Shown one piece after another: positions 52,979-62,700 of a DNA stretch of 64,000 bases. The stretch is from Bacteroidia bacterium. GTDB lineage: Bacteria > Bacteroidota > Bacteroidia > NS11-12g > UBA955. The notes beneath the pieces were generated by a model. The model ran no database searches. It saw only the letters and a program-made list of their open reading frames with translations, and was not told where the DNA came from. The position numbers were made by a program, and so were the translations under genes. Location: NCBI GenBank assembly GCA_023228875.1, contig JALOAG010000002.1, positions 244,524 to 308,523 on the forward strand. Reading direction: 5' to 3'. Every line of letters starts with the position of its first letter. Position 1 is the stretch's first letter.

Positions 52979-53665
52979 TTATCTTCGGTTCATAAAAATT
53001 GACACATAGTAGAGAAGGGTTGCTAAAGAGCCTATCGCAGCTACAACATAAGTCATAGCAGCCCATCTTAGTGCATCTTTTGCATTTGTTTGTTCTTGAG
53101 AGGTAACAATATTTTTGCCTTCCATCCATCTTAAAGCTCTTGCAGAGGCGTCAAACTCAACAGGTAAGGTTATAAAACTAAAAAGGGTTGTACTTGCAAA
53201 AAGAATAATACCCGCAAGCAGTAAAGTAGGAAAGGTTTTAAGCAACAAAATACCACCTACTAATACAAATGGCATCAGCTGACTTGACACTTGCACTGCC
53301 GGAACTAATTTAGAACGCAATGTTAGCCATTGATACGCTTGAGCATGTTGAACAGCATGCCCACATTCGTGAGCGGCAACTGCTGCGGCTGCTGCATTAC
53401 GTTCATAATAAACAACTTCACTAAGGTTAACAGTCTTTGTTGCAGGGTTGTAGTGGTCAGTAAGTTGGCCACTTACTTGGGTTACCTGAACATCGGTAAT
53501 ACCATGGTCGCGAAGCATCATTTCGGCAACTTCTTTTCCGGTAAGATTTGAGCGAAGTTGTAATTGAGAATACTTTTTAAATTTTGATTTTAGGGTTTGA
53601 CTTACAATTAAACTGGCAATTGTAATTGCAATCATCAAGATTAATGAGCCGAATGTGAATTCCAT
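52979..53665 (-). CDS. Membrane zinc metallopeptidase, YugP family
   Basis: A 228-residue membrane protein. The N-terminal helix (about 5-23) is followed by a domain with the zinc motif HECGH (His99, Glu100, His103) in AAAAAVAAHECGHAVQHAQAY, and further hydrophobic segments (about 120-175 and 205-225). The preceding GKEVAEMMLRDHGITDVQVTQVSGQLTDHYNP is the conserved YugP block, and LPVEFDASARALRWM supplies the later acidic ligand (EFDAS). The catalytic domain should face the envelope or membrane interface; substrate unknown. Second gene of the operon, 19 nt after the small membrane protein. Confidence 0.9.
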   Translation of the reverse strand: MEFTFGSLILMIAITIASLIVSQTLKSKFKKYSQLQLRSNLTGKEVAEMMLRDHGITDVQVTQVSGQLTDHYNPATKTVNLSEVVYYERNAAAAAVAAHECGHAVQHAQAYQWLTLRSKLVPAVQVSSQLMPFVLVGGILLLKTFPTLLLAGIILFASTTLFSFITLPVEFDASARALRWMEGKNIVTSQEQTNAKDALRWAAMTYVVAAIGSLATLLYYVSIFMNRR

Positions 53666-53684
53666 GTGGTTATATATTATTAAG

Positions 53685-53849
53685 TTAGTTACGAATAAAT
53701 TTTACAATAAGAAAAAGTATGCCAAGAAGAAAGAGCAAGATGCTAATCTTGTTTATTGTGTGCATGGCACGTATGTTAAATGAAGGTTTGACACCATTAG
53801 ACCTATCTTTCTTGAAAAAAATATAGGAGATGAATTTTTGCAGTATCAT
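53685..53849 (-). CDS. Small single-span membrane protein (DUF6728-like)
   Basis: A 54-residue protein starting at ATG 53849. An amphipathic basic start (MILQKFISYIFFKKD) and a conserved-looking centre (NIRAMHTINKIS) precede one C-terminal transmembrane helix (ILLFLLGILFLIVKFI). This resembles small Bacteroidota proteins collected as DUF6728; that name is from memory and should be checked. The frame is open to TTG 53873, but the -7 element TATATTTG (53878-53871) covers that codon. First gene of a five-gene run with the metallopeptidase, thioredoxin-fold, coiled-coil and acyltransferase genes. Confidence 0.6.
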   Translation of the reverse strand: MILQKFISYIFFKKDRSNGVKPSFNIRAMHTINKISILLFLLGILFLIVKFIRN

Positions 53850-53870
53850 TATCAAGCGGTAATCGTGGCG

Positions 53871-53878
53871 CAAATATA
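53871..53878 (-). promoter_or_regulatory. -7 promoter element of the five-gene envelope operon
   Basis: TATATTTG on the minus strand, 21 nt before ATG 53849. No -33 TTG at canonical spacing. Confidence 0.45.
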
Positions 53879-53976
53879 GAGATAGTATGACATAACTACA
53901 TTTTAGTTATGCCAATTTAACAGCATTCTTGTTAGGCATTTTATTTGTCTCATCGAAAAAAAAGCTAAAGATTATT

Positions 53977-55797
53977 ATGAGTAAAATGAAAAGCAGAAAG
54001 ATATCTGTACACACTGAAAACATTTTTCCGATTATTAAGAAGTTTCTCTATACTGACCATGAGGTATTCCTTAGAGAATTAATATCGAACGCAGTAGATG
54101 CTACCCAAAAACTCAAAGCGCTTTCATCTATTGGAGAATACATAGGTGAGATGGGTGATTTAACAATTGAAGTTAAATTGGATAAAGAGGCGAAAACATT
54201 GTCTATCATAGACAGAGGCATTGGATTAACCCAGGAAGAAATTGAAAAATACATTAATCAACTTGCGTTTTCAGGAGCAGAAGAGTTTTTGCAACAATAC
54301 AAAGACAAAACCGAAACTGCGGTCATTGGTCATTTTGGATTAGGGTTTTATTCCGCTTTCATGGTTGCAAGCAAAGTAGAAATCAACTCATTGGCTAGAC
54401 ACGATGATGCTAAGGCAGCATATTGGGTATGCGATGGAAACACAGATATTAAAATGGGTGAAGGAGATAGGAGTGAGAGGGGGACAGAGATTGTACTACA
54501 TCTCAATGATGATAGTTTAGAGTTTAATGACTCCTTTAGAATCAGGGGTATTCTTGATAAATACTGCAAGTTCTTACCAGTACCTATAAAATTTGAAGAC
54601 AAAATTATCAATGAAAAAGAGCCGATATGGACGAAGAAACCTCAGGATTTGAAAGAGGAAGATTACCAAGATTTATATAAAACGCTCTATCCATTTGAAC
54701 CTGAAGCACTTTTTCATATCCATCTCAATGTTGACTATCCTTTTAATTTAACCGGAGTGCTGTTTTTTCCTAAAATCAGCAATCGTTTTGAACCAGATAG
54801 ACACAAAGTCCAGTTATACAGCAATCAGGTATTTGTTACAGATAACGTAAAGGATATTTTGCCTGATTATTTGGTATTACTTCAAGGAATTATTGACTCA
54901 CCGGATATCCCTTTAAATGTTTCCAGAAGTGCTTTACAAAGCGATGGAAATGTAAAGAAAATAACAACCCACATTTCAAAAAAAGTGGCTGATAAGTTAG
55001 GAGAATTGTTTAAAAACGATAGAGCGGATTTTGAATCTAAATGGGAGAACCTTGGGCTTTTTGTCAAATATGGTATTGTTAGCGATGAGAAGTTTTATGA
55101 AAAAGCAAAAGACTTCTGTTTGTTGAAAGATACTGTGGGTAAATTTATGACACTGGATGAGTTTGAAACTACGGCAAAAGAAATCCAAACAAATAAAGAT
55201 AATAAGACAGTGCTACTATATACTACTGAGCCGCCAGAACAAGCCATTTATATCAAGCAAGCAAGGGACAATGGATATATAGTAATTGAATTTGACGGTG
55301 TAATTGACCAATATTTTGTTGGAAAATTAGAAGAGAAAAATACCAACATTGTTTGTCGCAGGGTTGATGCTGACACTTTAGACAAACTTGTAGATAAAGG
55401 AATTGATATAGAATCAATTTGCAGCAAAGAAGAAGAAGAAACTATCAAAGACCTTTTTGCAAAACAAGCAGATCAAGGGTTTGAAGTAGAAACAGTCCCA
55501 ATGAGTGCGCTCGAACCTCCCGTAGTGATCACAGAAGGAGAATTTGACCGTAGGTTTAGAGAAATGTACAGCAATCAAACGGCAATGTTCGGTACGGAAT
55601 CTATGGGAGCGCAATACAAAGTCAAGGTAAATACTAACCACCCATTGATGAAGACTATTTTAAATGCAAACGAAAATTCTTCTAAGGAGGCAGTGGTAGG
55701 TCAATTATTGGATTTGGCATTACTAAGTAAAAATCTTTTGAAAGGAGAGAAGATGGCGAATTTTGTTAACCGAAGCATTGATTTGATTAACAAATAA
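53977..55797 (+). CDS. htpG: Molecular chaperone HtpG (Hsp90)
   Basis: About 606 residues, the bacterial Hsp90. The N-terminal GHKL ATPase has the catalytic Glu in FLRELISNAVDA, the ATP-binding DRGIGLT and the lid/ATP motif GHFGLGFYSAFMVA. The middle domain has the family Arg in LNVSRSALQSD, and a C-terminal dimerisation domain follows, with no eukaryotic MEEVD tail. The frame is open to 53929; ATG 53977 (MSKMKSRKISVHTENIFPII) gives the usual N-terminus, with ATG 53986 an alternative. The 100 bp upstream contain the divergent five-gene operon promoter but no CIRCE element. Confidence 0.96.
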   Translation: MSKMKSRKISVHTENIFPIIKKFLYTDHEVFLRELISNAVDATQKLKALSSIGEYIGEMGDLTIEVKLDKEAKTLSIIDRGIGLTQEEIEKYINQLAFSGAEEFLQQYKDKTETAVIGHFGLGFYSAFMVASKVEINSLARHDDAKAAYWVCDGNTDIKMGEGDRSERGTEIVLHLNDDSLEFNDSFRIRGILDKYCKFLPVPIKFEDKIINEKEPIWTKKPQDLKEEDYQDLYKTLYPFEPEALFHIHLNVDYPFNLTGVLFFPKISNRFEPDRHKVQLYSNQVFVTDNVKDILPDYLVLLQGIIDSPDIPLNVSRSALQSDGNVKKITTHISKKVADKLGELFKNDRADFESKWENLGLFVKYGIVSDEKFYEKAKDFCLLKDTVGKFMTLDEFETTAKEIQTNKDNKTVLLYTTEPPEQAIYIKQARDNGYIVIEFDGVIDQYFVGKLEEKNTNIVCRRVDADTLDKLVDKGIDIESICSKEEEETIKDLFAKQADQGFEVETVPMSALEPPVVITEGEFDRRFREMYSNQTAMFGTESMGAQYKVKVNTNHPLMKTILNANENSSKEAVVGQLLDLALLSKNLLKGEKMANFVNRSIDLINK

Positions 55798-55872
55798 AAA
55801 GAGTCCCAATTTGCATGCTCTCGTGTGGAAAGTATGCATATCACTAAGCATTTCTATTGCTCTTGGAGTGCA

Positions 55873-55880
55873 TATATTTG
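55873..55880 (+). promoter_or_regulatory. -7 element before the broken T9SS gene
   Basis: TATATTTG, 15 nt before the start codon of the pseudogene. The promoter half-site has been kept although the gene is broken. Confidence 0.35.
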
Positions 55881-55895
55881 CAAAAAAAATGAACC

Positions 55896-57541
55896 ATGAA
55901 GCAGTATCTTATCATAACAACAATTTTACTATGTGCAATATCTGTATTTTCGCAAGCACCTAAAACATCTTGGGCTTCACAGAGCACAGGAGGAAACAAT
56001 AATGTGAGTACAGGATTGGTAGTTGACAAAGATGGAAATACTTATATCACAGGCTATTTTAGTGATACAGTCCATTTTGGAAGTTACGAATTGGTTTGCA
56101 AAGGAATGTCAGATGTATTTGTAGCAAAAGTTGACAAGGATGGCAATTATTTATGGGCGATAAGTGCCGGAGGTAGTAGACAAGACATACCGAATGACAT
56201 AGCAGTAGATGACACTGGCAATTTATATATTATTGGTTCCTATGCCTTGATTGCCAACTTTGGTACTGAGAGTCTAATCTCTTCTAATTTCTCCAATATT
56301 TTTTAGCTAAAATTGATAAAAATGGAAATTTTATATGGGCAAAGCATGCCGGTGGTGCACAAGATGATATTGGAAATGGTATTGCATTGGACCTCAATGG
56401 CAATATTTATGTTACCGGGAGTTTTAGATTGATTGCTGACTTTGGGAATTTGCAGCTCAATGTACAAGACAATGTATTAGGAGGTTCTAATCAATATGAC
56501 AATATTTTTGTTGGAAAATTGGATAATGGCGGCAACTTCAAGTGGGTTGTACAAGCAGGTGGAGATGGTATAGATTATGGAGTAAGCCTTGATGTTAATG
56601 ATAATGGCGACATCTTTGTTGCCGGAATTATTGCAAATGACTCTTGGTTTGATGAATGAGGTGCTATCTTTTTGTCAAATACGTCCGGGAACCAAAATTC
56701 TTTTATTGCCAAATACAATAGCAGTGGTACTTGTCAATGGGTCAGAGGTTTTACAAGTGATGATGAAAACAGAGTGTATCATATTGCCGCAGATAAACAA
56801 GGAAATGCATTTGTATCGGGACGCTTTAGCGGAAAAATTACTTTCACAAATATTGAAGAAACTGCAATAGGCACGCACGATGCATATCTTGTTAAATACA
56901 ATCAAACAGGAGCCATTGTTTGGTATCAACTTTTAACAGGCAAAGGTGAAACACATTGTACTAAGGTGTCATTAGATGGCAACAGCAATGTTTATGTTGG
57001 AGGTTATTTTAGCAACTATTTGAAAATGGGTTCAGATAGTTCGTTTGCTTTAGGTGAAACTGATTTGTTTGTTGCAAAATTGGACAGTACAGGTTTAAAG
57101 AATTGGTTATATCACAAAGGGTCTGATAAAAGTGAAACACTCAATGGTTTAGTTGCACTTCTGAATGGGGATTGTTTGCTGTAGGGGAGCTTTAATGCAG
57201 ACTTGATATTAGATGATCAGAATTTAACAACCTCTTCAATTACAAGTGTTTTTGCCGCTAAGCTCTCGTTTGAGCAGCCAAACACAGGGATTGCAAATTT
57301 AGCAAACACTTCAAAAAGTATAAAGCTTTTTCCAAACCCTGCGAATAGCACTGTAACTATTGAGAATTTACCGGTTAATACAGTAATTCAAATTACCGAT
57401 ATGCAAGGCAAATTAATTCAAAAGATAATACCAACAGACGCATGCAAGGCTGTTAATGTTACTCAATTTGTCAAAGGGTTGTACCTGATTATCATCTCTT
57501 CAGAAAATAAACACATTGTAGAGAAACTCTTGGTAGAGTAG
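55896..57541 (+). pseudogene. Disrupted SBBP-repeat T9SS-secreted protein gene
   Basis: Reassembled, the product would be about 548 residues: a signal peptide (MKQYLIITTILLCAISVFSQ), repeats of the SBBP/beta-propeller type (DKDGNTYITGYFSDTVHFG, DDTGNLYIIGSY, DLNGNIYVTGSFR, SLDGNSNVYVGGYFS) and a T9SS sorting domain (LFPNPANSTVTIENL ... GLYLIIISSENK). The frame changes at a run of six T (56299-56304), giving TAG at 56304; one extra T would restore NIFLAKID. In-frame stops follow at TGA 56657 and TAG 57182. Around the last, two compensating one-base indels would read CFAVGSFNADL. Three or more lesions point to true decay or a poor stretch of assembly. Confidence 0.85.
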
Positions 57542-57547
57542 TAGGAT

Positions 57548-57575
57548 TATTGCTAAGGAGCAATACACCTTTTTT
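57548..57575 (+). terminator. Rho-independent terminator after the broken T9SS gene
   Basis: Stem TATTGCT (57548-57554), loop AAGG, AGCAATA (57559-57565), followed by CACC and six or more T. Confidence 0.65.
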
Positions 57576-57673
57576 AAATCGTTTTTAAAGCATGAAAATT
57601 ACGGATGTGAATCCTTACATGATTTAGCTTAAATCAAAATTTTTTAATATATCTGTTATTCAGTTTGAAGACA

Positions 57674-57681
57674 TAATTTTG
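57674..57681 (+). promoter_or_regulatory. -7 promoter element of the thioesterase gene
   Basis: TAATTTTG, 19 nt before the start codon. No TTG at -33 spacing. Confidence 0.4.
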
Positions 57682-57700
57682 CAAGCTGAATATTGAACTC

Positions 57701-58147
57701 ATGTTAGCATTTGAAGCAAAGAATCCTGATTATAAAAAATTAATATTAGAAAAGCTCAAAGGACAGCATTTCATGAAACATATTGGAATGGCTATTACCG
57801 ATATTGAGCCCGGATATGTAACTGCTGAAGTTGAACTTAAACAAATACACAATCAACAAGACGGGATTACGCACGGTGGTGTAACGGCAACTATTGCAGA
57901 TATTGCAATGGGGTTTGCTGCATTTTCATTAGTAGAAAAAGGGAAGGGTATGGTAACTTCAAAACTTGAAGTATCCTATCTTAATCCTTCAATAGATGGC
58001 AAACTTATTGCTAAAGGAAAAGTCATTAAAGCCGGCAACCGACTCTACTATTGTGAAGCAGATATTATTAATGAAAGACTTAATAATACAAGCACTTTGG
58101 TAGCAAAGAGTACCGGAATTATGTGTACCATAAATTTACAACAATGA
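57701..58147 (+). CDS. PaaI-family hotdog thioesterase
   Basis: A 148-residue single hotdog-fold domain. The PaaI/YdiI signature is present: the ITHGGVTATIADIAMGFAAFS helix with HGG and the catalytic-position Asp/Glu downstream, then LEVSYLNPSIDGKLIAKGKVIKAGNRLYYCEADI. Such enzymes hydrolyse aryl- or acyl-CoA thioesters in the cytoplasm. Substrate cannot be told. It has its own -7 element (57674-57681). Its stop overlaps the start of the TPR gene (ATGA, 58144-58147). Confidence 0.88.
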   Translation: MLAFEAKNPDYKKLILEKLKGQHFMKHIGMAITDIEPGYVTAEVELKQIHNQQDGITHGGVTATIADIAMGFAAFSLVEKGKGMVTSKLEVSYLNPSIDGKLIAKGKVIKAGNRLYYCEADIINERLNNTSTLVAKSTGIMCTINLQQ

Positions 58148-59199
58148 AAAAAATTAAGCTACTTCTTTTATTGACAACTTTCTCTGCATCATTTGTTTAT
58201 TCACAGTCGGAGGATTACTACATTGACAAAGGATTAGACTTTGAAGAATCCGGCAGTTACGCAATTGCCATATCGTATTATGACAGTGCAATTATGTTAA
58301 ATGACATGAATGCCATAGCATACTATAACAGAGGAGTTTGCAATTCAGCTTTAAAACTATATGGTTCAGCATTAGTAGATTACAACAAGGCATTAAGTAT
58401 TGACAGTACACTTGCTGATGCTTATTATAACAGAGCTTTAACTTACGAAGCATTAAACAATCCTGTCATGGCACTTGCCGATATGGAGATATTTACAAAG
58501 ATGCAACCTGATGACACTTTGGGCTATCTTGCATATTCAGAAATGCTTTTTAAGCAAGGCGAGTATTCACGTGCTATTGCTGCTAACCAACGAGCAATCA
58601 ACGCTGGACTGACTCGTAAGGCGATTGCATTAAAGAATCAGGGAGTTTGTTACTATAAATTAGGAACCAATTCGATGGCTGAATATCTGTTCACTCAAGC
58701 CATTATTGAATCTCCTACTTTTGAAGAAGTGTTATTAGATAGGGCAAGAGTAAGGGTGGCAATGGAGTTATATCAAGATGCCTTTGATGACATATATACT
58801 TATATGCTTAAACACCCAACCGACTTTGATGCATTAACCATCCGTTCTGTTTGTAATTTTAATTTAAAAAAATATGATGACGCGCTCAAAGATTATGAAC
58901 TTTTGATTGAGGTTCAACCCAATAATGGCGATTGGTACTTTGAAAAAGGTAATTGTTTAGTAAAATTAAAACGAGATGCAGAAGCAGAAATAGCCTATAC
59001 AACAGCATTGCAAACATCTAAAAACTTAGGTTGGATTTTGGTAATGCGGGGAGTTGTAAGGTACAATCAACAAAAGAAAGAAGAGGCATGCAGTGATTGG
59101 CAGCAAGCGCGATTACTCGGAGAAGAAGAGGGAATATTATTATATTCTCGTTATTGTCAAGAAAGCCAAGATAATCCAACAGAAACAGAATCAAAATAA
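58144..59199 (+). CDS. Exported tetratricopeptide-repeat protein
   Basis: A 351-residue protein with signal peptide MKKIKLLLLLTTFSASFVYSQ. About eight TPR units cover the rest (for example AISYYDSAIMLNDMNAIAYYNRGVCNSALKLY, ADAYYNRALTYEALNNPVMALADME, GDWYFEKGNCLVKLKRDAEAEIAY). It ends with the SEL1-like ACSDWQQARLLG. It is probably a periplasmic or outer-membrane-attached scaffold with no enzymatic residues. ATG 58144 sits in an ATGA overlap with the thioesterase stop; the frame open to 58123 is not needed. Transcription of tmRNA starts just beyond it. Confidence 0.85.
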   Translation: MKKIKLLLLLTTFSASFVYSQSEDYYIDKGLDFEESGSYAIAISYYDSAIMLNDMNAIAYYNRGVCNSALKLYGSALVDYNKALSIDSTLADAYYNRALTYEALNNPVMALADMEIFTKMQPDDTLGYLAYSEMLFKQGEYSRAIAANQRAINAGLTRKAIALKNQGVCYYKLGTNSMAEYLFTQAIIESPTFEEVLLDRARVRVAMELYQDAFDDIYTYMLKHPTDFDALTIRSVCNFNLKKYDDALKDYELLIEVQPNNGDWYFEKGNCLVKLKRDAEAEIAYTTALQTSKNLGWILVMRGVVRYNQQKKEEACSDWQQARLLGEEEGILLYSRYCQESQDNPTETESK

Positions 59200-59211
59200 A
59201 CGATATAGTAG

Positions 59212-59219
59212 TATCTTTG
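59212..59219 (+). promoter_or_regulatory. -7 promoter element of the tmRNA gene
   Basis: TATCTTTG, 22 nt before the mature 5' end at 59242, so a short 5' leader must be trimmed. No clear -33 TTG. Confidence 0.45.
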
Positions 59220-59241
59220 CAGTGCTCAATTTAAGTAATAT

Positions 59242-59611
59242 GGGGCTGTCTGGTATTGACGGGATTACAATTGAGATGTAAGCATGTAGAGCCTTGGGTA
59301 TGCAGCTCTTTAATCTGGAGACCTAACAACATAAATGGCGAAACTAACTACGCCCTAGCTGCCTAATTTAGATTAATTAGCACTAGTTGTCAAAAGAGAG
59401 ACCCTGCCTGAGCCGTCCTCTTTCAGACAATCAAAACTGCTCAGGTATTGACTGTTGATTTCTGCTAAACAGTTAATTATTTCGCAGGATACGGATTAAT
59501 TTAGGTTGTTGGCAAACCTTGTTTCTCCCGACAATAATGTGCCGATAAACATGTAGAAAGCATCATTCAGTTTCTTCTCCGGACGCGGGTTCGACTCCCG
59601 CCAGCTCCACC
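59242..59611 (+). ncRNA. ssrA: Transfer-messenger RNA (tmRNA)
   Basis: The 5' end GGGGCTG (59242-59248) pairs with CAGCTCC (59602-59608) to form the tRNA-like acceptor stem. The T arm GCGGGTTCGACTCCCGC precedes the 3' end. The tag reading frame is at 59337-59366: GGC GAA ACT AAC TAC GCC CTA GCT GCC TAA = GETNYALAA-stop, the usual Bacteroidota-type degradation tag. tmRNA with SmpB rescues stalled ribosomes and marks the products for Clp proteolysis. The genomic 3' end after discriminator A59609 is CCCA rather than CCA, so the CCA end is probably added or repaired by nucleotidyltransferase. Confidence 0.96.
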
Positions 59612-59623
59612 CAATATAGTAAG

Positions 59624-59647
59624 TCGCTCACAAAAGCGATTTTTTTA
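59624..59647 (+). terminator. Rho-independent terminator of ssrA
   Basis: Stem TCGCT (59624-59628) / AGCGA (59635-59639) with a 6-nt loop, followed directly by seven or more T. Confidence 0.75.
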
Positions 59648-59737
59648 TTGTTCAAATAGAACCTAAAATAGTTTCCATGTGAAAGATTAACCCATATATT
59701 AGGATAACTCTTTTAGTCCTGCAGTAACTTTATTTTT

Positions 59738-59783
59738 CTTGTCCATTTTTACACGTTTGGGTGTAAACCTATTTTAGGACAAG
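59738..59783. other. Two-part stem-loop downstream of a T9SS gene
   Basis: Outer arms CTTGTCC (59738-59744) / GGACAAG (59777-59783) enclose an inner hairpin TTTACAC (59748-59754) / GTGTAAA (59761-59767). It lies between tmRNA (+) and the T9SS gene (-) and could be the transcript end of the latter. It has no clean T run on the minus strand. Confidence 0.5.
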
Positions 59784-59798
59784 ACACCTGAAAAAGTG

Positions 59799-62700
59799 TT
59801 AATCTTTGATTACACGAAAAGTTTCTACTCTGTCATTAGAATTTACTCTTAAGAAATAAATTCCCTTTGCAAGATGTTTAATATCAATATAATCTTCTGA
59901 ATTTGATGTTAATGGATGCATGGTTTGCTTAATCAATATGCTACCTTCTATCGAAACCAACTCAATGTCAAAACTGTTGATAAATGTTGATGATATTATA
60001 ATGATGTCATGAGCAGGATTTGGATATAAAGAGACAGAAGGTTGAACTTTTGTTGTTTTGATGATTATAGATCTGAAAGAAGATAAAGAAGCGTGCCCAT
60101 CATAATCCACTTGTTTGATTCTGTAATAATTAATTCCCATTTTGGGCTTTGTGTCAATAACATAATAATGATTAGCTTGCAGTGAATTTCCTTTACCTTG
60201 AACAAATTCAAGTGTTTGCCATGTTTGTCCGTCAATGCTGTGTTGTACTTCAAAATAATCATTGTTTATTTCTGCAACAGTAGTCCAATTGATATATACT
60301 CCAACATTTCCTTCATCTGCTCGTACATTAAAATCAGTTAAAGTGATAGGAAGTGGGTTAGGCGAGCCTCCGCCAAAGCCAAAGTTGCTCCATCCGCTTG
60401 CACCCGTTACTTTTACAATGGGTTTGAGCAACGTTCCGCTTGTTTGAACCGGAGTACCTGCTAAAGCCCAACTGCCCATACCACTGCGTTTGAGAAGTCC
60501 TAATTCGCATAAGTCAGTAATACCGTCAAAACCTTCAGCTTCAAATGCAATATCATAAGTTCCTCCGCTGAGCCCGTTTCCGTCATCAATTTGCCAATAG
60601 GAGGGGGCGGCATTGGAAATATTATAAGCTGCACACAAACCTACGGCAGGTACCGCAACCGGTAAACCTGAAGCTCCCATTGATGAGTTTATATAGCTTG
60701 CAGTGAGCGTACCTCCGGCACTTGGCGCAGATGAAAATTCAACCGTAACGAATTTTTTGTTATTATTTGATTCCAAAGGAAAAAGACCTGAACTGCTTCC
60801 TGAATTTGTGCCGTCAAACCAACGAGCAAATGTACCTTCGATTGAACCGCTGGTATAACTTAGACTTCCTTTATCTGTTGTAGAAGTACCGAGTGTCAAG
60901 GTATAGGCTCCTGTTTTTATTTTACCCGAAGTAAGGCTTAATTCACCTGAAAGCCCAATATTGGATTGAAGTGTGAGAATAGACCCATTGTTTACTTCGA
61001 GTTTTTTGACGCTGGCAGGTAATGCTGAACCGGCATTCTGAGAGCCACTTTTATTGTAAATAAATGTTTGTTTATATGGAGTAACAAAATAAACCGAACC
61101 TAATCCCAACAACCCATTAGAATGGCTTGTTATTAAAATCCCCTCTGAATCCATTTTAAGATTACTCAAAGGATTTCTTTTCATTGTGCTGTCATTGGCT
61201 TGAACAAAAGTGCCTCCATTTTCAATAATTAAATTTCTGTTAATTCCTTTATCCAAAATTACATTTCCACTCGTCCATTTCAATATGCCACCGCTGTTCA
61301 CATTGGTTCTTGTAAGTACGCGATCATCAGTAATTTCAACAGTATGTCCATTTCTAATAATAACAGAATCAATATAGAATGACGGTAAAATGATGGTGTC
61401 GTGCCAAAATGCGCCTGTCCATGGGGCATATTCCCATGTTGCAAGCTCATTCCATTTTCCACTTTTTTTACTTCTGAAAATGAGCGGGTCTCTTACCATA
61501 CAATCCACTTGTGCAACCTTTGTCATTGCAGTTTGTGAACAAACTCCGGTAGTGCTTTTACTCATTATATAGTTTCCGCATGCGGTATCATTAGATTGTA
61601 ATTCCCTATGATTATCTCCATTAGAAATGGCATAATGCATAACATTTGCACTATTGATTACATGTCCTAATTGGTGTCCATGCCCCAGTTCATGCAATGC
61701 AACCGATTCAAAATCATATTCACTCATTGAAGGGTCGGAGGGACCATATTGCCAAGCGAAAGTTTTTTTGAATGCGATATCTAATTCAGAAACATACCAA
61801 TTCATATCTCCACTACTTCCACTTTTGAAACATCCTGAATACCATGAATAGCATACCCCAATTACACTTCCAGGAAGTGAATTATCATAAAAAACCATAT
61901 TGTCTCCGTCAAAACTATTGGATGGGTTGTTTTTATTGCCTGATACAGACCAATTAATCAGAGTTTTACATCTCCATGTTTCTAATGCTCTTAAAAAGGA
62001 TGCAGTTGCATTTGAGTTTGCAAGAAAATCATCGTCCCATGTCCATGTAATTCCACCTAAACCATTAAGACTTTGGTGTCTTATCTCAAAAGGTTCTGTA
62101 ACAGGAGAGGGAGGGTAGTTTGCATATTCAACGTTCAAATGTGCCCAAGGAATCGTGAGTGTTGAAGCTGATGGAGAAGATGTGTTTCCTCCGTTCTCTT
62201 TAACAATAATATTACCTGTGCCGGCACTTGATGTTACTTTAAGTTCAATTTTGGTATCAGACCAAGAAATGATATCGCCAGAACGCGCTTGTACATAAGT
62301 ACTGCCGCCATCGTTAGCATTTGGAAAATAAACTGTACCGGTACCTTGTGTAGCGCCAAAATCTGTTCCGGTAATTGTTAATACTTCTTGTGTTCCTGCG
62401 TGTATGGTGGAAGGTAAAAAGCCGCTGATTGCAGGTGTTGCTCTTCTGATATTTTCAGTATTCTTTTGAGGGGTTAAAGACTGGTAATTATGTCCTGTGA
62501 TTGAGGTAATTGCAGGTATTAAATTTACTGAAATCATGCCCCAATTGTTGAGTTCATCAAAAGCATTAAGTTGTTGATGGTCATAATAAATAAAACCTAA
62601 GGGACCAATAGGAGAGAGGTAGCTGGTAGTTATCCCGATACCTGTTTCCCATTTTGTATTTATTGTAAGAAAGAATATTCCTGATTGTCCTATTTCTGTA

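Noticed and set aside
56299..56304. Poly-T tract as a phase-variation switch
   Set aside because: Six T is short for slipped-strand switching and two further in-frame stops exist downstream, so decay or sequence error explains the gene better.
56657..56659. TGA as a selenocysteine or recoded codon
   Set aside because: No SECIS-like hairpin follows, the context DE-stop-G is not a redox motif, and other lesions are present in the same gene.
56589..56870. Overlapping open frame inside the broken T9SS gene
   Set aside because: Its translation lacks domain features, whereas the other frame carries the SBBP repeats; it is a shadow frame.
60065..60262. Minus-strand open frame inside the metzincin-like T9SS gene
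   Set aside because: Out of frame with the T9SS sorting domain region, low-quality composition; a shadow of the real gene.
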